64,000 nucleotides of DNA, taken from assembly GCF_900101765.1 (NCBI RefSeq), contig NZ_LT627735.1, forward strand, positions 930,001-994,000. Direction: 5' to 3'. The notes below the pieces were generated by a model. That model did not search any database. It had not been told where the DNA came from and saw only the letters and a list, made by a program, of their open reading frames with translations. The translations under genes and the position numbers were made by a program. Positions 53,101 through 61,241 of this stretch are shown piece after piece. The stretch comes from Nonlabens sp. Hel1_33_55. GTDB lineage: Bacteria; Bacteroidota; Bacteroidia; Flavobacteriales; Flavobacteriaceae. The stretch's first letter is position 1. Every line of letters begins with the position of its first letter.

Positions 53101-54260
53101 CAGCTCTTGCAAGTAATACTGGAGTTCTTGATCCATTAGTCGATCCAGCGGGAACTTATACCTATACTGTAATGAATGGTTGTAATACGTCAACAGCAAC
53201 TGTAGATGTTACCATTACCACTGCTCCTGATGCAGGAACAGATGCAACTATTATGGTTTGTTTTATTGATGAAGCTTTTGACCTGACCACAAGATTAGGT
53301 GGAACTCCAGATACGAATGGAACATGGTCACCATTGCTAGCCAGTGGCACCAATATATTTGATCCTGGTGTAGATACGGCTGGAGTTTATACCTACACGG
53401 TTGCAGCAACTGGACCATGTGATACTAACGCGGTTTCACAGATCGATGTGATGATAGAAGATACTGCTGCACCTACAGTGACCTCTCCTAGTCTAACATT
53501 TTGTGCTAGTGAAGCTCCAGTAGTTATGAATCTTGATGCTGCCCTTTCTGGAACAGACATTACTTGGTACGATTCGGTTGATTCGACCACGCCACTTGCT
53601 GATGATACTGCACTTGTAAATGGAACGACTTATTTCGCTACTCAAACGAGCGCTACAGGATGTGAATCTGATGAACGAGTTTCAGTCGATGTGATTGTCA
53701 ATGATGCTCCTACTCCAACCTTAGCGGTTGACGGAGACTTATTCTGTTTCAATGACAGTCCAACCTTATTGGAACTTACTCAAAACATTAATGAGTATGA
53801 TGCAAATAATAACAATGTAATCTGGTATGCAGAAGAGAATAGCACTTCGCCTCTATCGCTTTCTGCTTTATTGACTGCAAATACTACGTATTACGCTGTA
53901 TTGGTGGATTCTGCTACCAATTGCGAAAGTAGTGTTCGACTCGCAGTCACACCAGATCTAACTGATTGCGACGATGTGGTTGTACCTGATGGATTCTCGC
54001 CTAATGGTGACGGAGTCAATGACACATTTGATGTTGATGGCTTAGGTTTCCTCTACCCGAATTTTGAAATAGAAATTTTCAATAGAAACGGAATCGTTGT
54101 CTATAAAGGTGATGACAGCACGCCAAGATTTGATGGCTTCTCCAATCAAGAAGTTCTATTAAGCGATGGCCAGTTGCCAGTAGGTGTGTATTTCTACATA
54201 CTACGATTCAATGACGGTACCACAAAGCCAAGACAAGGACGTTTATACATAAGCAGATAG
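50109..54260 (+). CDS. T9SS type B multi-domain adhesin-like protein
   Basis: 1383 residues. A signal peptide ends MQAQ (residue 30). Then come about 12 Ig-like or CHU-type repeats, each with cysteines around FC/TYYA and a GNFTYTV-like end; two neighbouring units (about nt 52004-52258 and 52260-52520) are nearly identical. The C-terminus (DGFSPNGDGVNDTFDVDG ... LPVGVYFYILRF) is the gliding-motility-associated domain, the type B T9SS signal. It is cotranscribed with PorP/SprF and OmpA genes, the usual secretion and attachment partners of such proteins. Likely surface adhesin. Confidence 0.93.
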   Translation: MKKNYVNNTLQAKWLLFLLLFLPMLQMQAQCPMVPVSPQVICDGAGLTFADLNAFATAGPNPIRWYRNPTGGQALAPSQLVRQGTYYAGDTTGNCGTRDELVVDFTVDPSGQSLEAIFCDNENPTIQSYIDQALAPNTPPGGSVEVYSDFQLTDQRQPNEVLPDNANYFIVFIDAAGCTSQIESGSIAVFDSPASPTPPTTQEFCSDTAPTVADLNPGTTDNFNWYMTVDNNNDPIPPALMDSTLLVDGETYYVQADNFFCESEVVAVTVSIAEPPVPGQGTTVEYCEDDIPQADFDLFPLLVGNPDTNGTWTGPTTITNGNTGTTNISSLGIGAYSYVYTVPGTAPCPDQTATVVIVINEILTSGIPSALNPLSFCVSDASAAYDLFQLIDNEDAGGIWTQGTTSSDPVVSSTFDFTALAAGTYNFTYSQNVDPNPCPEENTTVQVNILEDPNAGTAIPAEFCENETADNSPFNLFNALDGSQDDNNGIWTDADGNTVSNTVDISGFTVADSPYTFTYIIDNGSCTDSETITITILPAPESGEYVGTPFEVCEDEAAANSPYDLFSLLDGTQDTNGSWFAGSDATGTSVANPIDLATLGTGSFNFTYTVPPIGGCTDKEVTVTIIITELPEAGTPTPFEVCETDTAIFSPFDLFNQLAGEDAGGEWADDNTTGALNGSIVDLTQLAVGSYNFTYTVTDASCTAMSTVTVTVTDPPEAGVGTDFEICLEDVTAGQQLDLFNQLAGNDAGGAWNDDNATGALTNNIVDLSQLAQGAYNFTYTVTGTGSCVDDSETITITINDIVAPAAPASQAFCDEATVADLSATGNNIQWYSDMELTNLLASTDALVDGADYYATQTDATTGCESSTATAVTITINETPNTGLASPITECSDASMIDLFTALDGSQDAGGTWVDTDNTGALSGSTFNGSAVLPGTYNFEYRIDGIAPCADSTTITTVTIQDQVSAGTSTSIDLCSDNGTIDLFTLLGSADAGGTWSPALASNTGVLDPLVDPAGTYTYTVMNGCNTSTATVDVTITTAPDAGTDATIMVCFIDEAFDLTTRLGGTPDTNGTWSPLLASGTNIFDPGVDTAGVYTYTVAATGPCDTNAVSQIDVMIEDTAAPTVTSPSLTFCASEAPVVMNLDAALSGTDITWYDSVDSTTPLADDTALVNGTTYFATQTSATGCESDERVSVDVIVNDAPTPTLAVDGDLFCFNDSPTLLELTQNINEYDANNNNVIWYAEENSTSPLSLSALLTANTTYYAVLVDSATNCESSVRLAVTPDLTDCDDVVVPDGFSPNGDGVNDTFDVDGLGFLYPNFEIEIFNRNGIVVYKGDDSTPRFDGFSNQEVLLSDGQLPVGVYFYILRFNDGTTKPRQGRLYISR

Positions 54261-54271
54261 AAGCCAGAAAG

Positions 54272-55231
54272 ATGACACACATGAAAAACAAAACTACGAC
54301 TTGTCTATTCCTAGCTTTTGCCTTCGGGTTGATATGGAATGTTACTGCGCAACAGGATCCACAGTTCACGCAGTATATGTACAATCAAAAGATTATAAAT
54401 CCCGCCTATGCTACTGGCAACCAGCAGGAAATAAATGTAGGTGCCTTATACCGTTCCCAATGGGTTGGTATTGAAGGAGCACCTAGTACCGCTTCCCTAT
54501 TTGTCCATTATCCGGTAAGTGAGCGCATAGAATTGGGACTTTCATTTACAAACGATGACATAGGAAATGTTGTTACTGAAAATAACATCTATGCAGATTT
54601 TGCATACATACTTCCTGTTTCAGAACAAGGCAAGTTGTCGCTTGGTTTAAAAGCTGGAGTTACCTTATTCGATGCCAACTTTGATGGATTTACGTTGCAA
54701 TCTGGTGGTAACGATACTGATGCTGCCTTCAGGGACAACATCAACCAGACCTTCCCAAATCTTGGTGCTGGTGCATTCTATTACACAGATAGATTTTATG
54801 CAGGCCTTTCTGCACCAAATCTCCTGACGACACAGCACCTTGAGAATGAAAACGGTGTGCAAACTACCGGTGTGGAGAATGTTCACCTGTTCTTGACCAG
54901 TGGATATGTTTTAGATGTAAATGATGCTATCAAACTAAAGCCTGCCTTCTTACTTAGAGGTGTGCAAGGTGCGCCGCTAACACTGGATGTGACTGCAAAT
55001 GTGCTATTTAATGACAAGTTTGAAGCTGGACTGGCTTATCGTGTAGGCGACGCTGTTTCTGGATTGGTTAATTATAGAATAGCTCCTAACCTACGTGTGG
55101 GTTACGCCTATGATTATACCTTGAGTAACCTTGGGAATTACAATACTGGCTCCCATGAAGTTATGATTCTGTTCAATATAAAATCTAAAGCATGGGATCG
55201 TGGGTTTGACCGTTCTCCTAGATTCTTTTAA
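54272..55231 (+). CDS. T9SS-associated PorP/SprF-family outer-membrane protein
   Basis: 319 residues. A signal peptide ends TAQQ, followed by DPQFTQYMYNQKIINPAYATG, the diagnostic PorP/SprF start, and beta-barrel strands to the end (GYAYDYTLSNLGNYNTGSHE and MILFNI). SprF proteins bind and help secrete or attach the T9SS type B protein encoded next to them, here the 1383-residue adhesin upstream. It starts 11 bases after it. A second ATG at 54281 gives a cleaner signal peptide and is an equally likely start. Confidence 0.95.
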   Translation: MTHMKNKTTTCLFLAFAFGLIWNVTAQQDPQFTQYMYNQKIINPAYATGNQQEINVGALYRSQWVGIEGAPSTASLFVHYPVSERIELGLSFTNDDIGNVVTENNIYADFAYILPVSEQGKLSLGLKAGVTLFDANFDGFTLQSGGNDTDAAFRDNINQTFPNLGAGAFYYTDRFYAGLSAPNLLTTQHLENENGVQTTGVENVHLFLTSGYVLDVNDAIKLKPAFLLRGVQGAPLTLDVTANVLFNDKFEAGLAYRVGDAVSGLVNYRIAPNLRVGYAYDYTLSNLGNYNTGSHEVMILFNIKSKAWDRGFDRSPRFF

Positions 55232-55246
55232 TAAGATACCATCATT

Positions 55247-57130
55247 ATGAGATTAAATATATACTTAATACTTACCGTGCTAGGCTGTTCTATTGTCGGG
55301 CAAGCACAAGATTTGAGCTTAAAGCAAACCAATAGGCTTTTTCAAAAACAAGCTTATTATGAGGCCGTAAAAAATTACGAGAATCAAAAGCCAACAACAG
55401 AAGTTCTGAAGAAACTTGGAGATAGTTATTACTACACAGGTGATATGGCCAAAGCCGCTTTTACCTATTCCAAAATTGAGGATAATGGTGATGCTATTGA
55501 AGATTTTGATCGCATTTATAGATATGCACAATCACTTATGGCTATAGAAGACTATGATAAAGCAGATAACTACATGCTCTATTATCAAGGTCAATCGTGG
55601 AATACCAAAAAGTTTTTGAAGGAACTTGAATTGACCACACCGCACGTTTTCAGCGTGAGACCAATGTCTAACAGTGGATCCAGTAGCGATTTTGGAATGA
55701 CATTTATGAATGCAGACAAAGTTGTTTTTGCTTCGTCGAGAAATACAAATAGGCCTATTTACGCCTGGAATGGCTTGCCGTATTTGGATTTATATCAAGC
55801 CAAGCTGGATCAAGACGGCTCGCTTAAATCCATTGAACCTTTCAATCAGATTAATACAGACCTGCATGAGAGCAACGCTGTTTTTAATGAAACTGGAACC
55901 GTCATGTATTTCAATAGAAATAATGAGCAACGCGTTAAAGTAGATGGAGTGCCAATATCCAATATGCATCTCTATCGAGCCGACTTGGTCGATGGCCAGT
56001 GGAGTAACATCCAGTCGCTACCGTTCAATGATGAAACCTATAGCAATCAACATCCGTCTTTGAGTAGGGATGGTTCGACGCTATACTTCTCAAGCAACAA
56101 GCCTGGTGGTTACGGTGAGTTTGATATTTATAAAGTGTCCATAAATCCAGACGGCTCTTATGGTGAGCCAGAAAATTTAGGTGATGTAATCAATACGCAG
56201 CATTTGGATCAATTCCCTTATATCAGTGATACAAATACTCTGTATTATGCTACTAATGGAATGCCTGGATTAGGTGGCCTTGATATCCATAGAACTGATA
56301 TGGTGAACGGAGCTTTTGAAGAACCAATTAATTTGGGACAATCCATCAATAGTTCTAGAGATGATTTTGCCTACATCGTTGATGAACAAAATGACAAGGC
56401 ATATTTCTCATCAAATCGTAGTGGTATCGATGTTTTATATGCATCCTACCGTGAGGAAAATATGCTGGACAAATATGCTGTTGGCGGCGTTGTTAAAGAT
56501 AGTATCACCAATAAGCTCCTACCAGAATCATTGGTTTCATTACTAGATGAAAGTGGTACCGTGATTGACGATGCCATAGTTGGAGATGATGCAACTTACT
56601 TTTTCAAGATCAGACCTAACAGAAGGTACACCGTAAGAGGAACACGCAAATTGTACATACCGCAGAATATTAATTTTTCAACAGATCAAAATGGTAAAAT
56701 CAGCCATGATATAAAGCTTTCTTTATTGTCCTATGACGATGCTGAAGAAATGATCAAGCCAGATCGTAAAGGTGATGTTCAGGTAGAATTGGATCAGATA
56801 TTCTTTGATTTTGACCAGTCCACCATCAAGCCACAGGCTGCTTCTACCCTAGATAATCTAGTGATGATTATGAACAAATATCCTGAAATGGAAATCGAGA
56901 TTTCATCGCATACAGACGTGCGTGGTCCAGCGGACTACAATCTGGACTTATCCAACAGACGTGCTGCCGCTACACTAGAGTACATTGTAAGTAAAGGTAT
57001 TGACAGAAACCGCTTGAGAAGCATTGGTTACGGTGAAATGCAACCGCTTAACAAATGTGTAAATGAAGGTCTTTGTACGGAAGAAGAATACCGCAAAAAT
57101 AGAAGAAGCGAGTTCAAGATACTTAATTAG
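55247..57130 (+). CDS. T9SS-associated OmpA-family protein (PorE-like)
   Basis: 627 residues. Signal peptide (end GQAQ), a TPR-like region (about 28-130), a PD40/WD40-type beta-propeller (about 145-400; e.g. LSRDGSTLYFSSNKPGGYG, YISDTNTLYYATNGMPG), a carboxypeptidase regulatory-like fold (about 405-500) and an OmpA peptidoglycan-binding domain (about 510-627; FDFDQSTIKP, LSNRRAAATLEYI, NRRSEFKI). The order matches PorE-type proteins that link T9SS to peptidoglycan. Third gene of the cassette, with its own terminator. Confidence 0.94.
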   Translation: MRLNIYLILTVLGCSIVGQAQDLSLKQTNRLFQKQAYYEAVKNYENQKPTTEVLKKLGDSYYYTGDMAKAAFTYSKIEDNGDAIEDFDRIYRYAQSLMAIEDYDKADNYMLYYQGQSWNTKKFLKELELTTPHVFSVRPMSNSGSSSDFGMTFMNADKVVFASSRNTNRPIYAWNGLPYLDLYQAKLDQDGSLKSIEPFNQINTDLHESNAVFNETGTVMYFNRNNEQRVKVDGVPISNMHLYRADLVDGQWSNIQSLPFNDETYSNQHPSLSRDGSTLYFSSNKPGGYGEFDIYKVSINPDGSYGEPENLGDVINTQHLDQFPYISDTNTLYYATNGMPGLGGLDIHRTDMVNGAFEEPINLGQSINSSRDDFAYIVDEQNDKAYFSSNRSGIDVLYASYREENMLDKYAVGGVVKDSITNKLLPESLVSLLDESGTVIDDAIVGDDATYFFKIRPNRRYTVRGTRKLYIPQNINFSTDQNGKISHDIKLSLLSYDDAEEMIKPDRKGDVQVELDQIFFDFDQSTIKPQAASTLDNLVMIMNKYPEMEIEISSHTDVRGPADYNLDLSNRRAAATLEYIVSKGIDRNRLRSIGYGEMQPLNKCVNEGLCTEEEYRKNRRSEFKILN

Positions 57131-57151
57131 ACTACTCTATAAGTTGCAAGA

Positions 57152-57183
57152 AATCCAGACGGTTCGAACTGTCTGGATTTTTT
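57152..57183 (+). terminator. Terminator of the T9SS cassette
   Basis: Arms aatccagacggttc (57152-57165) and gaactgtctggatt (57166-57179) pair with one G-U, followed by T residues. The inner GTTCGAAC is part of the stem, not a tRNA. Confidence 0.88.
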
Positions 57184-57250
57184 ATTTGAAGTCCTTTGAG
57201 CAAACCTACTTTCCTAATATGATGATGTGCTTAAGGTTCTTGTTTTGTTA

Positions 57251-57266
57251 CGCTTTCGCGAAAGCG
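57251..57266. repeat. Palindromic repeat copy 16 (perfect)
   Basis: Perfect 16-bp palindrome between two convergent T9SS-related genes. Confidence 0.95.
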
Positions 57267-57298
57267 AACTAATTCAAAAGCAATTAAACAATTAGTAG

Positions 57299-59167
57299 TT
57301 AACGTTTCAAAGAGAAATGCCCTTTTATTTCTACGTCCTCATAAGTAACCCGGTACCAATAATCGCTACTAGGTAAAGGTTCATTGTTGAAGATTCCATT
57401 CCAGTTGGGATCTGCTTCATCCATTACCTTTAATAGCTTACCGTAACGATCATACAATTCCACTCGTGCGCCAGGAAAGGCCGCTAGATTACCAACTTCC
57501 CAAACATCGTTGAACCCATCGCCATTAGGTGTGAAAAATTGTGTGATTCCCAGCCGATTGAATGTTTCAGTAACCGTGGTGCAATTCTCCAGGTCAGTGA
57601 CTTCAACCACAGCCTGTAAGATCCCGTTTATGTCAAGTCTATTGCTCAATTGATAATCACCACCATTGATTCGGTATTGAAAATTGCCATCGTTGGTTAT
57701 CACCGTAAGAACATCTGCATTTTCTTGTAACTCTATGATTAATGGTGCATCGATGGTGCTCACATTAAATGAGGTAGTCGCACTACATCCATCTGTGTTG
57801 GTGACAACACACGTATAGGTTCCAGCGGTGTTTACCTCAATTGTTGGTGTCATCTCGCCTGTACTCCATTCATAGCTAAACGTATCACTCGCTTGTGGAT
57901 CCAACAATACATTTTCATTTGGGCAGATTACAAAATCCTGACCATTTAATAACGGTGGATCACTTACTGTAAACTCTATTGCGACTCGATCAGCACTAGT
58001 GCAACCAGAGTCGGTATCACGTGTTTCTGCATAGTAAGTTCCTGATTGAGTTACCTGTATCGAGTTGCTAGCCGTCACAAGCGCATTACCACCAGTAGGT
58101 GCATCAAACCAATCAATAACAAAACCGTTAGCAACACGAACTTCTAACGTCCCTTGTTCTCCAGTACAAACGCTAACATCATCGTCAACTGCTGTTGCTG
58201 CTGGTGCGTCCACTACTCTATACTCAAAAATACCCGAGAAGTTAGCACATTCAGATCCAGATAAATTCACCGCATCCTCGGCAATTTTGACTCGGTAAAA
58301 AGTAGTATTAGTAATTGTAGGCGATGTAAAAGAATTTCCGTTTTCACCAGTGATATCTGTAAAGTTGGTACCGTCAGTACTGGATTGCCATTGATATTCT
58401 GGAGTATCATAAATAGATTCACTTGTATTGACAGTCAACGTGATGGATTCACTAGCATCATTAACGCATCTAGAGGCTTCTACATCATTATTGCTATCCT
58501 CCAATTGTACCACATCTCCACAGGTGCGGAATACAATATCATCTATTGCAAGATCATTTCCACAGCCGCCATCACCTTCATTAATCATTTTGAGAATACA
58601 GCCATTTTGACCTGCGGCAGTTGTAAATGTGAGTGCGTACTGTATCCATGTGGGCTGATTTTCACCAAATCTGGGGTTCATAATTCCATCAGCAAGACGG
58701 TTAGTGTCTGTCGCATCCCATATTTCAAAACGTACCTGAATGGGAATTTCGCGACCTGAACAAAAGCCACTACTAGGATTATATAAATTAATGATCCACG
58801 CACTAAACTCGTAATTTGTATTCTCACATAAATTATTAATTGAAGTTTGATAAAATTGATCCGCTGCGAATGAAGCGTTAATAATCAAAGCCTTCCCATT
58901 GACGTCTCCAGTATGATCAGGAGTATTATGAAATGTGCCAACAAATTGTTCTAAATTATTAGAAATTGTATACTGACCATCCTGCGTGCCTGAATTCACA
59001 AAGGTGTAATTGGTTTGCATAGCGTTCAAAGGAGGTCCACTATTGATTCCACGACCAAATGTTTCTGTAAAAATGGCTTCACCGGATGCACCAGAGCAGA
59101 ATCCTAATTGCGCTTTCGCGAAAGCGAAACTTGCAACCATCACAACAACAAACAATAACTTTTTCAT
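57299..59167 (-). CDS. T9SS type B secreted protein with repeat-encoded signal end
   Basis: 622 residues. The signal peptide MKKLLFVVVMVASFAFAKAQ is partly coded by a palindromic repeat (59111-59126), which supplies the final FAFAKAQ. A beta-sandwich, possibly carbohydrate-binding, domain follows (about 28-218; FETFGRG-like start, CGNDLAIDDIVF end), then two or three Ig-like segments (about 230-525), and the T9SS type B domain (QFFTPNGDGFNDVWEVGN ... DYWYRVTY). It is convergent with the adhesin cassette and likely uses that secretion system. Confidence 0.92.
   Translation of the reverse strand: MKKLLFVVVMVASFAFAKAQLGFCSGASGEAIFTETFGRGINSGPPLNAMQTNYTFVNSGTQDGQYTISNNLEQFVGTFHNTPDHTGDVNGKALIINASFAADQFYQTSINNLCENTNYEFSAWIINLYNPSSGFCSGREIPIQVRFEIWDATDTNRLADGIMNPRFGENQPTWIQYALTFTTAAGQNGCILKMINEGDGGCGNDLAIDDIVFRTCGDVVQLEDSNNDVEASRCVNDASESITLTVNTSESIYDTPEYQWQSSTDGTNFTDITGENGNSFTSPTITNTTFYRVKIAEDAVNLSGSECANFSGIFEYRVVDAPAATAVDDDVSVCTGEQGTLEVRVANGFVIDWFDAPTGGNALVTASNSIQVTQSGTYYAETRDTDSGCTSADRVAIEFTVSDPPLLNGQDFVICPNENVLLDPQASDTFSYEWSTGEMTPTIEVNTAGTYTCVVTNTDGCSATTSFNVSTIDAPLIIELQENADVLTVITNDGNFQYRINGGDYQLSNRLDINGILQAVVEVTDLENCTTVTETFNRLGITQFFTPNGDGFNDVWEVGNLAAFPGARVELYDRYGKLLKVMDEADPNWNGIFNNEPLPSSDYWYRVTYEDVEIKGHFSLKR
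59111..59126. repeat. Palindromic repeat copy 17 (perfect, in signal peptide)
   Basis: Perfect 16-bp palindrome coding the end of the signal peptide (Ala-Phe-Ala-Lys-Ala, then Gln) on the minus strand. Confidence 0.95.
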
Positions 59168-59399
59168 TTCACGAATATACTTAGAACAAGAAGTTTTTTC
59201 GTTATAGTACTATCTGGATCAAAAGGGTTGTTGAAAGAAAATCCTTCGAAAGGTTGTTTTAGTAACAACTGGATAAAACATAGGTAACCTTTACTAGTCA
59301 TCGATAACCTTAAAGAATATGTAAATCAATGCTAAGAATTGATTAAATTAGGGAAGAGAACTTCCATCACCACTTATCTTTATTTAAAAACATACATAT

Positions 59400-59702
59400 A
59401 TGTCCATAAACTTCAACTACCAACACGTTACAGGAAGCCAGGAACTAGAGGCTTATACAACCGAAAAACTTCAACCCATTTTTGACCGATATAACTGGGT
59501 AACAAGAGCAGATGTATTCTTTAGAAAAGAAAACACATCGAGCCGCGAGACTGGAATGATTGCAGAAATACGTCTAAGCGCTCCAGGACCAAGATTATTT
59601 GCAGAAGAATCTCACGATACATTTAAAGAGTCTGTAAAGAAAGTTGTTTCTCAACTCAAAACGCAATGTGAGAAGCGTAAGGCAGACATGATAAATCATT
59701 AA
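59400..59702 (+). CDS. hpf: Short HPF/RaiA ribosome-associated protein
   Basis: 100 residues, the single-domain short HPF/RaiA form. FNYQHVTGSQELEAYTTEKL at the start, ADVFFRKEN strand and the terminal FKESVKKVVSQLKTQCEKRK helix match the family's beta-alpha-beta-beta-beta-alpha order. Such proteins bind the 30S decoding site and make ribosomes inactive in stationary phase or cold. The next gene, ArsC-like, begins one base after its stop. A second related protein lies at 61242. Confidence 0.9.
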   Translation: MSINFNYQHVTGSQELEAYTTEKLQPIFDRYNWVTRADVFFRKENTSSRETGMIAEIRLSAPGPRLFAEESHDTFKESVKKVVSQLKTQCEKRKADMINH

Positions 59703-59703
59703 G

Positions 59704-60105
59704 ATGGTATCCATAGCAACCGACGAACACGAAATCGTTCTACTATATAATAGCGACATTAAAAATCACAGAGAAGTCTACGCTTATGCAGAATCTGCAG
59801 AAGTCAAATTACGTGCGATAGACGTGACTAAAGAAAAAGTCACAGGAACACTTTATACAGAGCTCGCAGATCTTTTAGGAATGGAGGTCAAAGATATCAT
59901 TCCAACAGATCACAGTTCTTTTGTTGAAAAGCATGGCGAGAAGGTTTCCCTTGACAACGATGGTGCGATAAAGATCTTACAGAAAGAACCTGACATGTTG
60001 ATCTATCCTATTGCAGTGCGTGGTAAAAAAGCCATCATCACAAAGCTATATGGCGATATTACACAATTATTTAATTCAGATACAGCAGCGGTAGACATAC
60101 CGTAA
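59704..60105 (+). CDS. ArsC/Spx-like thioredoxin-fold protein lacking the active-site cysteine
   Basis: 133 residues. It aligns with the ArsC/Spx fold: LLYNSDIKNHREVYAYAE at the active-site helix, a central LADLLGMEVKDI segment and KEPDMLIYPIAVRGKKAII, which corresponds to the KPxLIxRPIV motif. The catalytic Cys (CxxS) is replaced; no cysteine is present in the protein. It is therefore not a classic arsenate reductase. It overlaps closely with the upstream hpf (one-base gap), suggesting a shared role in stress response. Confidence 0.8.
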   Translation: MVSIATDEHEIVLLYNSDIKNHREVYAYAESAEVKLRAIDVTKEKVTGTLYTELADLLGMEVKDIIPTDHSSFVEKHGEKVSLDNDGAIKILQKEPDMLIYPIAVRGKKAIITKLYGDITQLFNSDTAAVDIP

Positions 60106-60111
60106 CACTTG

Positions 60112-60119
60112 TATCTTTG
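60112..60119 (+). promoter_or_regulatory. -7 box of the terC promoter
   Basis: TATCTTTG matches TAnnTTTG, 64 bases before the terC start. Confidence 0.5.
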
Positions 60120-60128
60120 ACGATTACT

Positions 60129-60164
60129 AAGGCTGTAAGAGAAAATGCTTCTTTTACGGCCTTA
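60129..60164 (+). promoter_or_regulatory. Hairpin in the terC leader
   Basis: Stem aaggctgtaa (60129-60138) with ttacggcctt (60154-60163) including one G-U. It follows the -7 box by 9 bases, so it would lie at the 5' end of the terC mRNA; it may instead end the ArsC-like gene, but the tail ATTTTAAA is a poor T-run. Confidence 0.5.
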
Positions 60165-60182
60165 TTTTAAATTCACCTCTTT

Positions 60183-61169
60183 ATGATTGTATGGGTATCC
60201 TTTATTATTCTAGTGACCATCTTCTTGGCGCTAGATTTATTTGTCTTTAACCGCAATGCTCATGTCATTGATACCAAAGAAGCTTCTAAATACACAGCGC
60301 TTTGGGTAGGAATAGCTCTAGCCTTTACTGGTGCCGTTTATCTTATTTATCAAAATGAATGGATTGCAAATCCTGATGGATTAACCGCTTCAAATGCTGC
60401 TCTTAAATACGTTACCGGGTACCTCATTGAACTATCGCTTAGTATAGATAACATCTTTGTGATTGCCGTTATTTTCAAATCGTTCTCGATACCGCTTAAG
60501 TACCAACATAGAGTGCTTTTTTGGGGAATCGTAGGTGCACTGGTATTTAGAGCATTGATGATCCTGTTTGGTGTGGCTTTGATTAATGAGATAAGCTGGA
60601 TGACTTATGTGTTTGGTGCATTCTTATTATATACGGCTTACAGTATGCTCACATCACACGATGAAGAGTTTGATCCAGAGAAATCTTATATCTATAAGCT
60701 AGCACGCAAACTGTTCCCTGTGACCAATACATTGGACGGCCAGAAGATGTTTGTTCAGAGAATGGGGAAACGTATTGCGACACCTTTGTTTCTTGCATTA
60801 ATAGTTATTGAGCTTACTGATATCCTGTTTGCTTTGGACTCGATTCCTGCAATTCTTGCCATCACTTCAGATCCTTTTCTAGTATTCTCTAGTAACATTC
60901 TGGCGATAATGGGTTTACGTAGTATGTATTTCTTCTTGTCCAATCTGCTGGACAAATTTCAATATATACATTATAGCCTGGTTGCGATCCTCGCTTTTGT
61001 AGGGATAAAACTAATATTAGTTCATCATGTCGAGTTTCCAGAGTGGCTTTCTCTAGCCGTTATTATCCTAGCATTAGGATTGGGAATGCTGTTTTCTAGC
61101 ATGAAAAAGACCGATGAAAAAGATCGACAAAACGTTAAAGAGTCATTGAACACCGATAAAAAGCCATAA
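60183..61169 (+). CDS. TerC/Alx-family membrane protein
   Basis: 328 residues with about nine helices. It has the family signature: ELSLSIDNIFVIAVIF, a first acidic-Asn segment, and VIELTDILFALDSIPAILAIT, a second, together forming the metal-transport core. TerC/Alx proteins export manganese, which protects secreted metalloenzymes from mismetallation and is linked to tellurite or pH response. A charged linker (SHDEEFDPEKS) separates the two halves. Homologues in Proteobacteria and Firmicutes use a yybP-ykoY riboswitch; here only a short hairpin precedes it. Confidence 0.94.
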   Translation: MIVWVSFIILVTIFLALDLFVFNRNAHVIDTKEASKYTALWVGIALAFTGAVYLIYQNEWIANPDGLTASNAALKYVTGYLIELSLSIDNIFVIAVIFKSFSIPLKYQHRVLFWGIVGALVFRALMILFGVALINEISWMTYVFGAFLLYTAYSMLTSHDEEFDPEKSYIYKLARKLFPVTNTLDGQKMFVQRMGKRIATPLFLALIVIELTDILFALDSIPAILAITSDPFLVFSSNILAIMGLRSMYFFLSNLLDKFQYIHYSLVAILAFVGIKLILVHHVEFPEWLSLAVIILALGLGMLFSSMKKTDEKDRQNVKESLNTDKKP

Positions 61170-61241
61170 ATACTGTTAATATTCCCTTTAGTCGATCAAT
61201 AAGTGTTTTTAGTCGGTATATTAGTACCAAATTAATTACAT

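Noticed and set aside
50120..53590. Minus-strand ORFs inside the T9SS adhesin
   Set aside because: They arise from the repetitive, biased codon use of the adhesin and have no features of genes.
57161..57170. GGTTCGAACT resembling a tRNA T-loop
   Set aside because: It is the inner part of a terminator stem and no cloverleaf surrounds it.
1013..59126. Repeats considered as a CRISPR array
   Set aside because: Copies are only 16 bp, perfectly palindromic and kilobases apart, with no spacers or cas genes.
60106..60182. yybP-ykoY manganese riboswitch before terC
   Set aside because: The leader is too short and lacks the conserved loops of that riboswitch; only a simple hairpin is present.
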